Of a stretch of 64,000 bases of DNA, positions 9,503 to 19,572 are shown piece by piece. Position numbers and translations under genes: made by a program. How positions within the stretch are numbered: position 1 is the first letter of the stretch; each line of letters begins with the position of its first letter. The notes under the pieces were generated by a model, which ran no database searches, had not been told where the DNA came from, and worked only from the letters and a program-made list of their open reading frames with translations. The stretch comes from Tsukamurella sp. 8F (GTDB taxonomy: Bacteria; Actinomycetota; Actinomycetes; Mycobacteriales; Mycobacteriaceae): assembly GCF_029167375.1 (NCBI RefSeq), contig NZ_JARFTP010000007.1:1-64000 (forward strand). Reading direction: 5' to 3'.

Positions 9503-10972
9503 CTACGCGACATCCGCGGAGGATGCGGACCAGGTGTTGCACGATGCGACCCGCTGGTCCTTCCCACCGCGCTGCCACCAGCCCTGTGCGTGCGCGGAGG
9601 TACCGTGATCGCGGGGCGAACCCGGGTAGTCGCCGCGTTCCTGGTCGTCGTACGCGGTCGTGTAGTCCCCCTGCCCGAACCTGCCGCCGGTACCGACGAT
9701 CGAGCCCACGAACAGACCCGAGAAGCACTGCGCCTGAAGCTCGGCGCGCCGCGAGAACTCGAGTCCCGCGGCGGTCCTGGCACCTACGGCACGCGCCTTG
9801 AGCTTCTCCGCCCGCAGGGTGCCCGTCACGTTCTGGACGTGGTGACCGAACTCGTGCGCGAACACCGCGATGTAGATGATCGGTTTGTCCCCGTAGTGGT
9901 CTACGTCGAGCCCCTTGGGCGGCATGTACAGCGTCTCGTTGCCCGAGCAGTAGAAGGCGGCGACGTTGCCCGACGCCAGGTTCTCGACGCCGCAGGGGGT
10001 GACCACCAGGTTGCCGGAAGGCACCACGACCTGCGGATCGTGGTAACCGAGGCCCACCGTAGCGAGCACCTCCTTCCACGCCTTGGCGAGACACGGGGTG
10101 ATGCTGGCGAAGAACTTCTCCCCGGCCGCGGTATCGCTGGGCCAGCCGACCGGATCGCAACGCTGCCTCGGCAGCCCCAGTGTCGGCTGCGAGTACAGCG
10201 GATTCGCCGCAAGCGCGGCGTCACCCGTCGGCGTCGCACCGGGCACGGCCGTGGCCGCGGCGGTCGCGCTGCCGGGCCCGGGTAGGGGCGTCGACGGTGC
10301 TGAGATGGTCTCCTGACCCGCGCGTCCCAGTGCCACGACGACCGCCGCGACGAGCACGATGGAGATCACCGTCACGGCCGCGATGACGACGATGACCGGC
10401 GTCGCCACGCCGGCGCGGCGCGGCGCCGCCCACCCCATCGCGGCCTGCGGCGGCGGGTACGGCGCGATAGTGCGGGGCGCAGGCAGCACATAGCGGCCGT
10501 GATAGCCGCGCTGCGCCTGCCAGGCATGGGATTGCGGCTGCGGCACTCGCCACGGGCCCGGGGGTGCCGCGGAGTCGGGAGGTTGCATCTGCCGAGCGGG
10601 ACCAGGCTGCGGGGCCCGCGACGGCCCGTGCTGCCAGGGCGCCTGCCGGTGGGGCCCCTGTAGCCGGGGCTGCGGCACCTGTCGCGGGCTCTGCCGACCG
10701 GGCTGCGGTGCCTGCCACTGCTGCGGGCGCGACTGTCGCGGTACAGGATTCGGCGGCACGGGATTCGACGGCACGGGATTCGACGGTGCGGGCCCCGGCG
10801 GCTGGGGATTCGGCGGCTGGCCGACCGGCGCGGAGTCGCGAGGCGCGGGGCGCCGGAAACCCGCGGCGATCCGGTAGCTTCCGGTCTCGCCACGCGCGGG
10901 GGCCGGCGCCGCCGCCCGGGGCGGGGGCACGCGGAAACCGCTCCCCTGGTGCCTGCCCTGCGGGCGATCCAT
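9503..10972 (-). CDS. Neutral zinc metallopeptidase, membrane-anchored
   Basis: Predicted zinc metallopeptidase of the YpfJ-type neutral zinc metallopeptidase family. The 489-residue product has a Pro/Gln/Arg-rich cytoplasmic N-terminus (about residues 1-195), one transmembrane helix (VIVVIAAVTVISIVLVAAVV), then an extracytoplasmic domain. HEFGH at residues 373-377 is the HExxH zinc site, and Glu411 in RAELQAQCFSG is the likely third ligand. A longer frame begins at 11047, but the ATG at 10972 has a strong GGGAGGGGGAG ribosome binding site and avoids overlap with the divergent gene. The natural substrate is unknown. Confidence 0.88.
   Translation of the reverse strand: MDRPQGRHQGSGFRVPPPRAAAPAPARGETGSYRIAAGFRRPAPRDSAPVGQPPNPQPPGPAPSNPVPSNPVPPNPVPRQSRPQQWQAPQPGRQSPRQVPQPRLQGPHRQAPWQHGPSRAPQPGPARQMQPPDSAAPPGPWRVPQPQSHAWQAQRGYHGRYVLPAPRTIAPYPPPQAAMGWAAPRRAGVATPVIVVIAAVTVISIVLVAAVVVALGRAGQETISAPSTPLPGPGSATAAATAVPGATPTGDAALAANPLYSQPTLGLPRQRCDPVGWPSDTAAGEKFFASITPCLAKAWKEVLATVGLGYHDPQVVVPSGNLVVTPCGVENLASGNVAAFYCSGNETLYMPPKGLDVDHYGDKPIIYIAVFAHEFGHHVQNVTGTLRAEKLKARAVGARTAAGLEFSRRAELQAQCFSGLFVGSIVGTGGRFGQGDYTTAYDDQERGDYPGSPRDHGTSAHAQGWWQRGGKDQRVASCNTWSASSADVA
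10746..10820 (-). repeat. Degenerate 15-bp tandem repeats in the metallopeptidase gene
   Basis: About five copies of a 15-bp unit resembling GGATTCGACGGCACG lie head to tail. The first three (10746-10790) are nearly identical and the last two are diverged. They encode PNPVP-type pentapeptides in the proline-rich cytoplasmic N-terminus of the metallopeptidase. Confidence 0.75.
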
Positions 10973-11045
10973 CGCTCCCCCTCCCGTGAGCCCCCCGACG
11001 TCGAGCCCAGGATACGGACGCCGACCTCGAGCTACTGTACCGATC

Positions 11046-12644
11046 ATGCGGGGTGGGACAGTCGGCCGTAATCATGGCCGCGTGATCGGGCTTCTGGCAG
11101 CGCTGACGCTCGTCTCGCTGCTCGCGCCTCCCGCCGCCACGGCCGCCGACGACGGAGTGACCCTCGACGTCGCTATGGAACTGAAGACGGACGGCTCCAT
11201 GGGCATCACATCGACGATCACGGTCCCCGCAGGCGGCAGCGCAGTCGACGCCCTACCGTTGGATGTCCCGGTCGAAGGCAACCGGACGCAGCACTTCACG
11301 GTCGGAGACCTGCACACGCATGGCGGAGCTGAGGCCACCGTCGACGGCCGGACGCTGGCGGTGTCCGCGCCGGCCGGCCGCTCGACGGTGCGGTACAGCG
11401 TTCGCGGCAGCGTCGCCGACGGGACCGATCGGCAGCAGCTGACGTGGCCCCTCGTCGCCGGGTGGAACAGGCCCGTCAGCAGGCTGACGGCATCGTTCGC
11501 GTCGACGGGCACCCCCGACTCCCCCATCTGCGCGTACGGCCGCGTCGGCGAGCGGCGGTTGTGCACGCTGACGCAGACCAACGCGTCTGGCCAGGTCACT
11601 ATGCAGAACGGGCGGCTCGACGCGGGCGCCGTCGCGGTCTTCACCACGCTGCTACCGGCCGGCACCGTGACGCCGACCGCCGAGTTCTCCACGGAGGTGC
11701 CGCCCGCCGCGCGGCCGGTCGTGCCCGCGTGGATCCTCGCCGCATGCGTCGTCGTCGGGGCGCTGCTCGCATCGACCGCGTACCTACGCCGCCGGGCGGA
11801 CGAGGCGGTAGCGTCATCGAGTTCCCCGGCCGAGCTCGTGGTCCGGCAGGACGACCAGCTGGTGTTCGCCTCCCCCGACGGGGTACTGCCCGGCCACGTG
11901 GGCGTTGTGTCGGGCGGTGCCGTGCGCCCCTCCGACATCGGCGCGACGGTGCTCGACCTCGCTGTCCGCAACCACCTCTGGGTCGCCGAGCTTCCCGGCG
12001 ACTTCCAGATCTCGCGGCGCGCGCCGCTCAGCGACGTGAGCCGCTATGAGCGGGCCGTCGTCGACGCCCTGCTGCCCGACGGGGCCGAGACGGTGCTCGC
12101 CTCCGAACTCGCGGGCGGTGCGCGGTCGATCCCGCTGCACGGCGCTGCCGACGAGATCCGGGCCGACGCCGTGACGCACGGGTGGGTGCGGAAACGGCGG
12201 CCTCTCGAACTCGCCGGCGGCGTCCTGGTCGCCTGCGGTCTGGTCGCCGCCGCCGTCCTCGCGCTGGTCGGGCCGCTGGGCGGCGCGTTCTACGCTGCAG
12301 CGGTCGCGGCCGTCGGCGCGGGTGTATGGGGCCACGGACGGCTGTTGCCCGCGCGGACGTCATCGGGCTCGCGGCTGGCGTCCGCGCTCACCGGCATGCG
12401 CGGGTACCTCGAATCCGGTGGCCTACTGCGCCTCGACGATGCGGACCGCGCGATGCTCATCGGCCGCGCCCTCCCGTACGCGCACGCGTCCGGCATCCTG
12501 CGCGGGTGGCTCACTACATGGGCACCCACCCAGCACGCGGTCGACTGGTACCGACCCTTGTCGCCGGAGGCTGGGCTAGCAGGTGTCGCGACGCTCGCGG
12601 CGCTACTCGACGGCATCGCAGCCACGACCGTCCGCGCGGACTGA
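11046..12644 (+). CDS. DUF2207-type membrane protein with signal peptide
   Basis: A secreted/membrane protein of unknown function, about 532 residues. The ATG at 11046 gives a typical signal peptide (LLAALTLVSLLAPPAATAADD); earlier in-frame codons overlap the divergent metallopeptidase gene and are unlikely. An all-beta extracytoplasmic domain follows, then a transmembrane segment (WILAACVVVGALLASTAYL), a cytoplasmic domain, two further hydrophobic stretches near residues 395-440 and a C-terminal domain (LTGMRGYLESGG). This architecture is that of DUF2207 proteins, and the first domain also recalls mycobacterial LppM. The family assignment rests on recalled pattern only. Confidence 0.65.
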   Translation: MRGGTVGRNHGRVIGLLAALTLVSLLAPPAATAADDGVTLDVAMELKTDGSMGITSTITVPAGGSAVDALPLDVPVEGNRTQHFTVGDLHTHGGAEATVDGRTLAVSAPAGRSTVRYSVRGSVADGTDRQQLTWPLVAGWNRPVSRLTASFASTGTPDSPICAYGRVGERRLCTLTQTNASGQVTMQNGRLDAGAVAVFTTLLPAGTVTPTAEFSTEVPPAARPVVPAWILAACVVVGALLASTAYLRRRADEAVASSSSPAELVVRQDDQLVFASPDGVLPGHVGVVSGGAVRPSDIGATVLDLAVRNHLWVAELPGDFQISRRAPLSDVSRYERAVVDALLPDGAETVLASELAGGARSIPLHGAADEIRADAVTHGWVRKRRPLELAGGVLVACGLVAAAVLALVGPLGGAFYAAAVAAVGAGVWGHGRLLPARTSSGSRLASALTGMRGYLESGGLLRLDDADRAMLIGRALPYAHASGILRGWLTTWAPTQHAVDWYRPLSPEAGLAGVATLAALLDGIAATTVRAD

Positions 12645-12697
12645 GCAGGCGTGCACGATCGCATGTATCCGCACTCCCACCGAAGAGTCGGCAGCGC

Positions 12698-13432
12698 GTG
12701 ACGTTCCCGTCTCCCGACGTGGCGATCCCGCCCACCGTCGCCGCCTGCGCCGGCGGCCGCACGGTGACACCGGTATGGCGAAACGAGCTGGGCGGCACAA
12801 CATTCCGAATCGGTAACGACGAGTACCTGAAATGGCAGCCGATCCGGGCTCCGGGCGGGGCACAGCCGCACACCGACGCGGACCTACGCACCGAGGCCGA
12901 AAAGCTGCGCTGGGCGCGTTCCCACGGAGCCAGCGTGCCAGCGGTAGTGGGCTTCGGATCCACCGCGGACGCGGAGTGGCTACGAACCGCTGCGATTCGT
13001 GCCTCGTCCGCGGTGGACCCGCGCTGGGCCGCCGAACCGGTGACGGCTGCGCGATCGATCGGGCTCGGCCTGCGCCTGCTGCACGAGTTGACGCCCGTCG
13101 CCGATTGCCCGTTCTCATGGTCCGCCGACGAGCGGCTCGCACGCGCGACATCCCGCGATCTACCTGCTCCGCCTCCGATCGACCGACTCGTGGTGTGCCA
13201 CGGGGACGCCTGCGCCCCCAACACCCTGCTCAGCGACGACGGCGGGTTCGCGGGCCACGTCGATCTGGGCGCGCTCGGAGTCGGTGACCGCTGGGCGGAC
13301 ATCGCGGTCGCCACGATGTCCCTGGCGTGGAACTATCCGACGGTGCACGAGGAGGCCCTACTCGACGCATACGGAGTCGATCCCGACCCGGAGCGCACAG
13401 CCTTCTACCGCGCGCTGTGGAACGCGACGTGA
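12698..13432 (+). CDS. APH(3')-type aminoglycoside phosphotransferase
   Basis: Predicted ATP-dependent 3'-O-phosphotransferase acting on kanamycin-type aminoglycosides. The 244-residue product carries the Brenner motif HGDACAPN (168-175), the metal-binding loop GHVDLGALGVGDRWADIA (Asp189) and the C-terminal signature PDPERTAFYRAL, all characteristic of APH(3') enzymes. Lys45 is the probable ATP-contacting lysine. A GTG start is used because upstream in-frame sequence overlaps the preceding gene. There is no integron, insertion sequence or composition change nearby, so it looks like a resident chromosomal gene. Whether it confers resistance cannot be read from sequence. Confidence 0.85.
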   Translation: MTFPSPDVAIPPTVAACAGGRTVTPVWRNELGGTTFRIGNDEYLKWQPIRAPGGAQPHTDADLRTEAEKLRWARSHGASVPAVVGFGSTADAEWLRTAAIRASSAVDPRWAAEPVTAARSIGLGLRLLHELTPVADCPFSWSADERLARATSRDLPAPPPIDRLVVCHGDACAPNTLLSDDGGFAGHVDLGALGVGDRWADIAVATMSLAWNYPTVHEEALLDAYGVDPDPERTAFYRALWNAT

Positions 13433-13573
13433 GCAGCAGGCCACGACCCGCCGTGATGCCTCGATTCCGGTCATCGCGGAGATTGCGGGCGAATCCGCGC
13501 ATTGATACCTGATCCGGGCGATTCGCGCGTGAAATCCCTTACTGGACAATCCTTTACGAGACGCTGAGCTAGT

Positions 13574-13602
13574 TTGACATCCAGATGTCCTGCGTCGATA
13601 TC
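13574..13602 (+). promoter_or_regulatory. Possible promoter of the MatC-like permease
   Basis: A perfect TTGACA (13574-13579) is followed after 17 nt by GATATC (13597-13602), a weak -10 match. The permease ATG at 13623 lies about 20 nt further on, with GGAGGAG as ribosome binding site. Only the -35 element is strong. Confidence 0.35.
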
Positions 13603-13622
13603 CCTTACCCGGAGGAGCGCCC

Positions 13623-14876
13623 ATGACGGCCGCCCAGAGCCTGTCCCTCATCTTGCTGGTCCTCGTCCTGGTGCTCGCGATCTGGCGGCGGATGAACATC
13701 GGCGTCCTCGCGCTGGCCGCAGCTCTACCCGTGCTGGCGGTGTCGGGGCTCGATCCGAAGACGATGTACGGGACGTTCCCCGGAGACATCTTCGTCCTGA
13801 TCGCGGGCGTGTCCTTGATGTTCGCTCACCTCGAAAGGAGCGGCGCTCTAGCGCTTTTCGTCGACAAGGTGTACGCCGCGGTCGGTGATCGTCACGGGCT
13901 ACTGCCATGGGCCGGATTCCTCATCGGTGCCGCGCTGTCCACGGCGGGCGCGTTCTCGACGGCGCCTATAGCCTTCCTAGTGCCGATCATCGCGCATGTC
14001 GGGGTGCGCTCCCGCCCGACCTTCCTGCTGTGCGAGCTCGCGGTCATCATCGGCGCCAACAGCGCGGGGCTGTCGCCGCTGAACCCGACCGGCGCGGTCG
14101 TCCGATCGGCCGCGACGAAGCTGGGGGTCACCTACTCGGGCTGGGGCCTGTGGGCGGTGTCGATGGTGGTCGCGGTCGTCGTGGTGGCCCTGCTCCAGGC
14201 CTTCACCGCCATGGCTCGCAGACGCGGCCGCCCGTTCGAGGCGACACCGGCTCCGGCCGCGGCGGAACATCACGACACGGGCGTGAACCCGTGGTACGCG
14301 GGCTGTTCGGGAATCGCCCTGCTCGCGTTCCTCCTGCTCGTGGTGCTCGCGAAGACGGACGTCGGCGTGACCTCCATGTGCCTCGCCGCGCTGCTCCAGA
14401 TCGCGTTCCGCCCCGGCGAGCGCGCATTGCTGTCGCGGATACCGTGGCAGTCGATCCTGCTGCTCTGCGGCCTCCTCACGTACCTCGGGCTGATGCAGAA
14501 GATCGGGACCATGGACTCGATCGCCCACATCCTGCGGCACCTCGGCACGGGGGCGCTGCTGATCCTGGTGATCGCCTACCTGACCGCGCTGCTGTGCAAC
14601 ATCGAGAGCTCGACGCTCGGCGTGCTCGGGCTGATCATGCCGATCGCGTTCGGCACCTACGGCCATACCGGCATCGCGTTCTGGGTGGCCGCGGCGGTCG
14701 CGGTACCCGCGGCGCTCATGGTGATGAACCCCATCCACGTCGCCGGCACGCTGATCATCGGTAACAGTGCGATACAGGACCAGGACCGGCTCTTCAGGTG
14801 GTTGCTCACCCTAGCGGGCTGCCTCGCCCTCGTGACCCCGGGCCTACTCGCATTGGTCCCCATCGTGCTCGAGTAG
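13623..14876 (+). CDS. SLC13/MatC-like dicarboxylate permease
   Basis: Polytopic inner-membrane carrier of 417 residues with about ten to twelve hydrophobic segments spread over its length. The pattern of MNIGVLALAAALPVLAVSGL, an early GDIFVLIAGVS, SAGLSPLNPTGAVV and a C-terminal MNPIHVAGTLIIGNS resembles the MatC (malonate/dicarboxylate carrier) N-terminal domain and the wider SLC13/ion transporter superfamily. The start is supported by GGAGGAG 6 nt upstream. It stands alone between the aminoglycoside kinase and convergent clpX, so context gives no substrate; a C4-dicarboxylate or malonate is only a guess. Confidence 0.7.
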   Translation: MTAAQSLSLILLVLVLVLAIWRRMNIGVLALAAALPVLAVSGLDPKTMYGTFPGDIFVLIAGVSLMFAHLERSGALALFVDKVYAAVGDRHGLLPWAGFLIGAALSTAGAFSTAPIAFLVPIIAHVGVRSRPTFLLCELAVIIGANSAGLSPLNPTGAVVRSAATKLGVTYSGWGLWAVSMVVAVVVVALLQAFTAMARRRGRPFEATPAPAAAEHHDTGVNPWYAGCSGIALLAFLLLVVLAKTDVGVTSMCLAALLQIAFRPGERALLSRIPWQSILLLCGLLTYLGLMQKIGTMDSIAHILRHLGTGALLILVIAYLTALLCNIESSTLGVLGLIMPIAFGTYGHTGIAFWVAAAVAVPAALMVMNPIHVAGTLIIGNSAIQDQDRLFRWLLTLAGCLALVTPGLLALVPIVLE

Positions 14877-14930
14877 CCGACGACTCGGTCGGGGCGGTGG
14901 CCGCCCGTACACGCCCATTCACACAAGCGA

Positions 14931-14963
14931 ACGGCCCCCGACCCGGTCGGGGTCGGGGGCCGT
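14931..14963. terminator. Bidirectional terminator between the permease gene and clpX
   Basis: A perfect 14-bp inverted repeat (ACGGCCCCCGACCC at 14931-14944 with GGGTCGGGGGCCGT at 14950-14963) has a 5-nt loop. It lies between two convergent genes and can serve both. The T tract is poor on each side, as is common in actinobacteria. Confidence 0.8.
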
Positions 14964-14987
14964 TCGCCGGTCTCGGAACGGTGCGTA

Positions 14988-16268
14988 TCAGGCGCTCTTC
15001 TCGCGGCGCTCATCGCGGGAGCGCTTGCGCGGTACCACCGTGGGGAGCACGTTGTCGCGCACCGTCTCGCCTGTGACGACGACCTTCGCTACGTCGTCGC
15101 GTGAGGGGATGTCGAACATGACGGGGTTCAGGACCTCTTCCATGATCGCGCGCAGACCGCGGGCACCGGTGCCGCGCAGAATCGCCTGATCCGCGATCGC
15201 CTCGAGCGCATCGTCGGCGAACTCCAGCTCCACGCCGTCCATCTCGAACAGGCGCGAGTACTGCTTGACGAGCGCGTTCTTCGGCTCCGACAGGATGGAG
15301 ACCAGCGACTCCTTGTCCAGGTTGGACACCGAGGCGATGACGGGCAGGCGGCCGATGAACTCGGGGATCAGGCCGAACTTGATCAGGTCCTCGGGCAGCA
15401 CCTCGGCGAAGTGATCGATGGTGTCGACCTCCTTCTTGGAGCGCACCTCGGTGCCGAAGCCGATGCCGCGCTTGCCTACGCGGTCGGAGATGATCTTCTC
15501 CAGACCGGCGAACGCGCCGGCCACGATGAACAGAACGTTCGTCGTGTCGATCTGGATGAACTCCTGATGCGGGTGCTTGCGGCCACCCTGCGGGGGCACC
15601 GAGGCCTGGGTCCCCTCGAGGATCTTCAGCAGCGCCTGCTGCACGCCCTCCCCGGAGACGTCACGCGTGATCGACGGGTTCTCGCTCTTGCGAGCGATCT
15701 TGTCGACCTCGTCGATGTAGATGATGCCGGTCTCGGCGCGCTTGACGTCATAGTCCGCGGCCTGGATCAACTTGAGAAGGATGTTCTCGACGTCCTCACC
15801 GACGTACCCCGCCTCGGTGAGCGCCGTGGCGTCGGCGATCGCGAACGGCACGTTGAGCATCTTCGCGAGCGTCTGCGCCAAGTACGTCTTGCCGCAACCT
15901 GTCGGGCCCAGCATGAGGATGTTGGACTTCGCCAGCTCGACGGTCTCGCCGGTGCGCGCGTCCTTGCGCTCGCCGGCCTGGATCCGCTTGTAGTGGTTGT
16001 AGACGGCCACCGCGAGATTGCGCTTCGCGGAATCCTGCCCGATGACGTAGTTCTCCAGGAAGTCCCGGATCTCCATCGGCTTCGGCAACTCGTCGAGCTT
16101 GACCTCGCTGGATTCCGCGAGCTCCTCCTCGATGATCTCGTTGCAGAGGTCGATGCACTCGTCGCAGATGTACACGCCAGGACCAGCGATCAGCTTCTTG
16201 ACCTGCTTCTGGCTCTTGCCGCAGAACGAGCATTTCAGCAGGTCTGCGCCGTCACCGATCCGTGCCAT
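14988..16268 (-). CDS. clpX: ATP-dependent Clp protease ATP-binding subunit ClpX
   Basis: AAA+ unfoldase that delivers substrates to the ClpP1P2 peptidase. The 426-residue product has the N-terminal C4 zinc finger (Cys13, Cys16, Cys35, Cys38), Walker A GPTGCGKT (121-128), Walker [11 protein letters not shown], the pore loop GYVGED and the sensor-2 region [15 protein letters not shown]. The ATG at 16268 gives a standard length. It lies 173 nt downstream of clpP2, more distant than the clpP1-clpP2 pair, so it may have its own promoter. Confidence 0.98.
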   Translation of the reverse strand: MARIGDGADLLKCSFCGKSQKQVKKLIAGPGVYICDECIDLCNEIIEEELAESSEVKLDELPKPMEIRDFLENYVIGQDSAKRNLAVAVYNHYKRIQAGERKDARTGETVELAKSNILMLGPTGCGKTYLAQTLAKMLNVPFAIADATALTEAGYVGEDVENILLKLIQAADYDVKRAETGIIYIDEVDKIARKSENPSITRDVSGEGVQQALLKILEGTQASVPPQGGRKHPHQEFIQIDTTNVLFIVAGAFAGLEKIISDRVGKRGIGFGTEVRSKKEVDTIDHFAEVLPEDLIKFGLIPEFIGRLPVIASVSNLDKESLVSILSEPKNALVKQYSRLFEMDGVELEFADDALEAIADQAILRGTGARGLRAIMEEVLNPVMFDIPSRDDVAKVVVTGETVRDNVLPTVVPRKRSRDERREKSA

Positions 16269-16442
16269 GTCCTGGTGTCCCTACTTCCTAACGTCAGGCG
16301 GGCCACGTGGGGATTCGCGGTGCCTGTTTACGACGGTACCCGCCGCTCCCTGCTGCGGCGACCGATATGAATAGCTTGCCGTCGGCCGTGCGGGCCGTCG
16401 CGCAACCCGCTCACGCGGCGTGTCGCGACGGCCCCATCGGCG

Positions 16443-17081
16443 TCAGTTCGTCGAGGCCTTCCGGTACGGGAAGACGGTGTCGACGATGCCGTACTCCTTA
16501 GCGGCCTCCGCAGTGAGGATGCGGTCGCGGTCGGTGTCCCGGGTGATCGTCTCCACCGACTGGCCGGTGTGCGAAGCCAGGATCTCGTCGAGTCGCTTAC
16601 GGGCCCGCTCCATCTCGGCGGCCTGGATCTCGAGGTCGGAGACCTGGCCACGGTAGCTACCGCCCGTGCGCGGCTGGTGGATCAGCACCGTCGAGTTCGG
16701 CAGCGCGGCGCGCTTGCCCTTGGTGCCACCTGCCAGCAGGATCGCGGCCGCCGACGCCGCCGTGCCGAGCACGACGGTAGCGACGTCACAGTGGACGTAC
16801 TGCATCGTGTCGTAGATGCCGAGCGCGTCGTACAGGCTGCCACCGGGCGAGTTGATGTAGATGGTGATGTCGCGGTCCGGATCCTGGGATTCGAGCACCA
16901 GGAGCTGGGCCATGACATCGTTCGCGGAGATCTCGTCGATCTGGTTCTTGAGGAAGATGATCCGCTCGTCGAACAGCTTCGCGTACGGGTTGGACACCCG
17001 CTCCCCGTTGGGCGTGCGCTCGATGAACTGCGGCAGGTCGTACCGGTTCTGTCCCGGCAGGCGGTCGTATGACTCGAACAT
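16443..17081 (-). CDS. clpP2: ATP-dependent Clp protease proteolytic subunit ClpP2
   Basis: Serine peptidase subunit that in actinobacteria forms a mixed tetradecamer with ClpP1. The 212-residue product has the catalytic triad Ser110 (GTAASAAAILLAGG), His135 (VLIHQPRTGG) and Asp186. Its N-terminus (DRLPGQNRYDLPQFIERT) is the ClpP2 type. The ATG at 17081 is chosen because upstream sequence in the same frame overlaps clpP1; AAGGAC lies about 10 nt before it. It follows clpP1 by 23 nt. Confidence 0.97.
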   Translation of the reverse strand: MFESYDRLPGQNRYDLPQFIERTPNGERVSNPYAKLFDERIIFLKNQIDEISANDVMAQLLVLESQDPDRDITIYINSPGGSLYDALGIYDTMQYVHCDVATVVLGTAASAAAILLAGGTKGKRAALPNSTVLIHQPRTGGSYRGQVSDLEIQAAEMERARKRLDEILASHTGQSVETITRDTDRDRILTAEAAKEYGIVDTVFPYRKASTN

Positions 17082-17104
17082 GAGGGGTAAGTCCTTTCCT
17101 GCCG

Positions 17105-17701
17105 CTACTTGACGGCGCTCGCGCGACTGATGACGTGGTCCACGAAGCCGTACTCCTGGGCCTCCTCCGCGGTGAACCAGTTGTCGCGATCCGCGTCCTC
17201 CTCGATGCGCTCGAGGGGTTGCCCCGTGAACTGGGCGTTGAGCCTGTTCATCTCCTTCTTGGTCTTCGCGAACAGCTCCGCCTGGATCGCGATATCCGAC
17301 GCCGTGCCGCCGATGCCGGCCGACGGCTGGTGCATCATGATCCGCGCGTGCGGCAGCGCGTAGCGCTTCCCGTTGGCGCCCGCGGCCAGAAGGAACTGCC
17401 CCATCGACGCCGCCAGGCCCATCGCGAAGGTCGCGATGTCGCACTCGACGAGCTGCATGGTGTCGAAGATCGCCATGCCCGCCGTGATGCTGCCACCCGG
17501 CGAGTTGATGTACATGTGGATGTCCTTGGTGGGATCCTCCGCCGACAACAGCAGGATCTGCGCGCACAGCTGGTTGGCGATATCGTCGTCCACCTGACTG
17601 CCGAGGAAGATGATGCGCTCCTGCAGCAGCCGGTTGTATACCGAGTCGTTGAGGTTCAGCCCTGCGGTCGTCGACCGCATCTGGGGGGTGTGCTTGGTCA
17701 C
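17105..17701 (-). CDS. clpP1: ATP-dependent Clp protease proteolytic subunit ClpP1
   Basis: Partner of ClpP2 in the heteromeric Clp peptidase. The 198-residue product has Ser99 (GLAASMGQF), His124 (IMMHQPSAG) and Asp173 as the catalytic triad. It starts at a GTG and has the ClpP1-type opening [17 protein letters not shown]. It is the first gene of the clpP1-clpP2 pair and lies 184 nt downstream of tig, the usual mycobacterial order tig-clpP1-clpP2-clpX. Confidence 0.97.
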   Translation of the reverse strand: MTKHTPQMRSTTAGLNLNDSVYNRLLQERIIFLGSQVDDDIANQLCAQILLLSAEDPTKDIHMYINSPGGSITAGMAIFDTMQLVECDIATFAMGLAASMGQFLLAAGANGKRYALPHARIMMHQPSAGIGGTASDIAIQAELFAKTKKEMNRLNAQFTGQPLERIEEDADRDNWFTAEEAQEYGFVDHVISRASAVK

Positions 17702-17841
17702 AGCTTCCTGCCCTTCCTACCTGACAGCTCGTTCACGTCATCGACATTAACGAATGGGGCACGCCGGGAACTCCAGCCGGGCCCGACATCCACTGACAGC
17801 AGAAGCGGGCCGGTACCGACAGCACCGGGTGCGGATATGCC

Positions 17842-17876
17842 CGCGCCCCGCAACCGTCGTTCGGCTGCGGGGCGCG
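17842..17876 (-). terminator. Hairpin terminator after tig
   Basis: A perfect 11-bp inverted repeat (CGCGCCCCGCA at 17842-17852 with TGCGGGGCGCG at 17866-17876) starts 9 nt after the tig stop codon. No T tract follows, so it is an actinobacterial-style hairpin that may only partly terminate before clpP1. Confidence 0.65.
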
Positions 17877-17885
17877 GCGTGCGTA

Positions 17886-19274
17886 CTACTTGGACTCGGC
17901 GTCGGCGTCCGACTCGGCGGCGGCGTCCGCCTCGGCGTCGTCCGCCTCATCGCCCTCCGGCTCGAAGATCGCCTTGGTATCGACGGCGTTGCCGTCGGAA
18001 TCCGTGACCTCGGCCTCGAGGACCACGTTCGCGAGGCCCTTACCGCGGCGGACCTCCTGGAACAGGCTAGGCAACTGGTTGGCCTGTTGGACCTGCTGGA
18101 TGAACTCGCCCGGGTTCATTCCGTAGCGCTGGGCCTGGAACAGGATGTGCTCCTGCAGCTCGCCCTGATCGACCGACACATCCTCGGCGTCCGCGATCGC
18201 GTCGAGCAGTAGCTGTACGCGGACCTGCTTCTCGGCGGACTCGCGGGCCTGCGACTCGAACTCCTCGCGAGTGGTTCCCTGTGCCTCGAGCGCCTTCGCG
18301 AGCAGGTCGTCGTCGTGGTTCAGCTGGTGCACCACCTCGTGGATCTGCTCATCGGCCTGTGCCTGGACGACCTTCTCGGGCACGGGGATCTCGGTGAGCT
18401 CGAGCAGCTTCTCCAGCACGTTGTCGCGGATCTCCGACGCCTGGTTCATCTTCTTCGACTGCTCGACCCGCTCACGCAGATCGGCCTTCAGCTCGTCGAC
18501 GGTGTCGAACTCGCTTGCGAGCTGGGCGAACTCGTCGTCGACCTCAGGCAGCTCGCGCTCCTTCACCGAGCCGACGGTTACCGAGACCACCGCCTCCTGG
18601 CCGGCGTCGGCGCCGGCCAGGAGGGTGGTGGTGAACTCCTTGGTCTCGCCCGACTTCACCCCGACGAGGGCCTCGTCCAGTCCGTCGATGAGCTGGCCGT
18701 TGCCCACCTCGTGCGACAGGCCCGTGGTCTTCGCGTCTTCGACGTCCTCGCCGTTCACCGTCGCCGAGAGGTCGATGGTGACGAAGTCGCCGTTCTCGAC
18801 TGCGCGCTCGACGCCCTTGAGAGTGCCGAAGCGCTCGCGCAGGCCCTTGAGCTGCTCCTCGACGTCCTCGTCGGTGACCGTCAGCGCATCGACCGTGACC
18901 GCCACGTCGCCGTATGCGGGCAGCGCGATCTCAGGGCGCACGTCGACCTCGGCGGTGAACTCGAAGGTCTCACCGTACTCGAGCTTGGTCACATCGATCT
19001 CGGGCTGGCCCAGGGCCTTCACGCCGCCCTCGGTCACCGCCTCCGAGTACTTACCCGGCAGGGCGTCGTTGACGACCTGCGACAGCACCGCGTCACGCCC
19101 CACGCGAGCCTCGATCAGCTTCGCCGGGGCCTTCCCGCGACGGAAGCCCGGAATGTTGATCTGCTGCGCCAGCTGCTTGTACGCGCGGTCGAAATCCGGC
19201 TCGAGCTCGTCGAAGGGAACCTCGACGCTCAGACGGACGCGTGTCGGGCTCAGCTGCTCGACGGTGCTCTTCAC
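17886..19274 (-). CDS. tig: Trigger factor
   Basis: Ribosome-associated chaperone with peptidyl-prolyl isomerase activity. The 462-residue product has the ribosome-binding signature [12 protein letters not shown] near residue 43, an FKBP-type PPIase domain at roughly residues 160-240, a long helical C-terminal domain and an acidic tail rich in Asp, Glu and Ala, as in other actinobacterial trigger factors. The GTG start is preceded by GAGGAG. It is the first gene of the tig-clpP1-clpP2-clpX group and ends at a hairpin. Confidence 0.98.
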   Translation of the reverse strand: MKSTVEQLSPTRVRLSVEVPFDELEPDFDRAYKQLAQQINIPGFRRGKAPAKLIEARVGRDAVLSQVVNDALPGKYSEAVTEGGVKALGQPEIDVTKLEYGETFEFTAEVDVRPEIALPAYGDVAVTVDALTVTDEDVEEQLKGLRERFGTLKGVERAVENGDFVTIDLSATVNGEDVEDAKTTGLSHEVGNGQLIDGLDEALVGVKSGETKEFTTTLLAGADAGQEAVVSVTVGSVKERELPEVDDEFAQLASEFDTVDELKADLRERVEQSKKMNQASEIRDNVLEKLLELTEIPVPEKVVQAQADEQIHEVVHQLNHDDDLLAKALEAQGTTREEFESQARESAEKQVRVQLLLDAIADAEDVSVDQGELQEHILFQAQRYGMNPGEFIQQVQQANQLPSLFQEVRRGKGLANVVLEAEVTDSDGNAVDTKAIFEPEGDEADDAEADAAAESDADAESK

Positions 19275-19572
19275 TCACAACTCCTCGGGTAGACAGGGTG
19301 GATCACATCTGATCTGCGGCGGGATCCATCTGCAGGCACGGGACCGGTAGGCCCACGAGCGTCTGAGCCAGCCTACCGAACCCGGCAACCGCCGAGCCCC
19401 GCCGGGTCGGGGGCCGACTCGGCGCTCCGATACTCGGGTCGTTGTACGCCGTCGACGCGGATGTGCGCGTACCCACCGCGTAGTCCGGCTGGCGGCGCGC
19501 AGATGTGCGACCGATCGGTGGATTCGCGGACTCGCTGGATTCGCGGGGTCCGGACGGGAGAGGATCGACTGC

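Noticed and set aside
9374-10285. Long plus-strand reading frames opposite valS and the metallopeptidase gene
   Set aside because: They have the composition of antisense shadows in GC-rich DNA, with no family motif or ribosome binding site.
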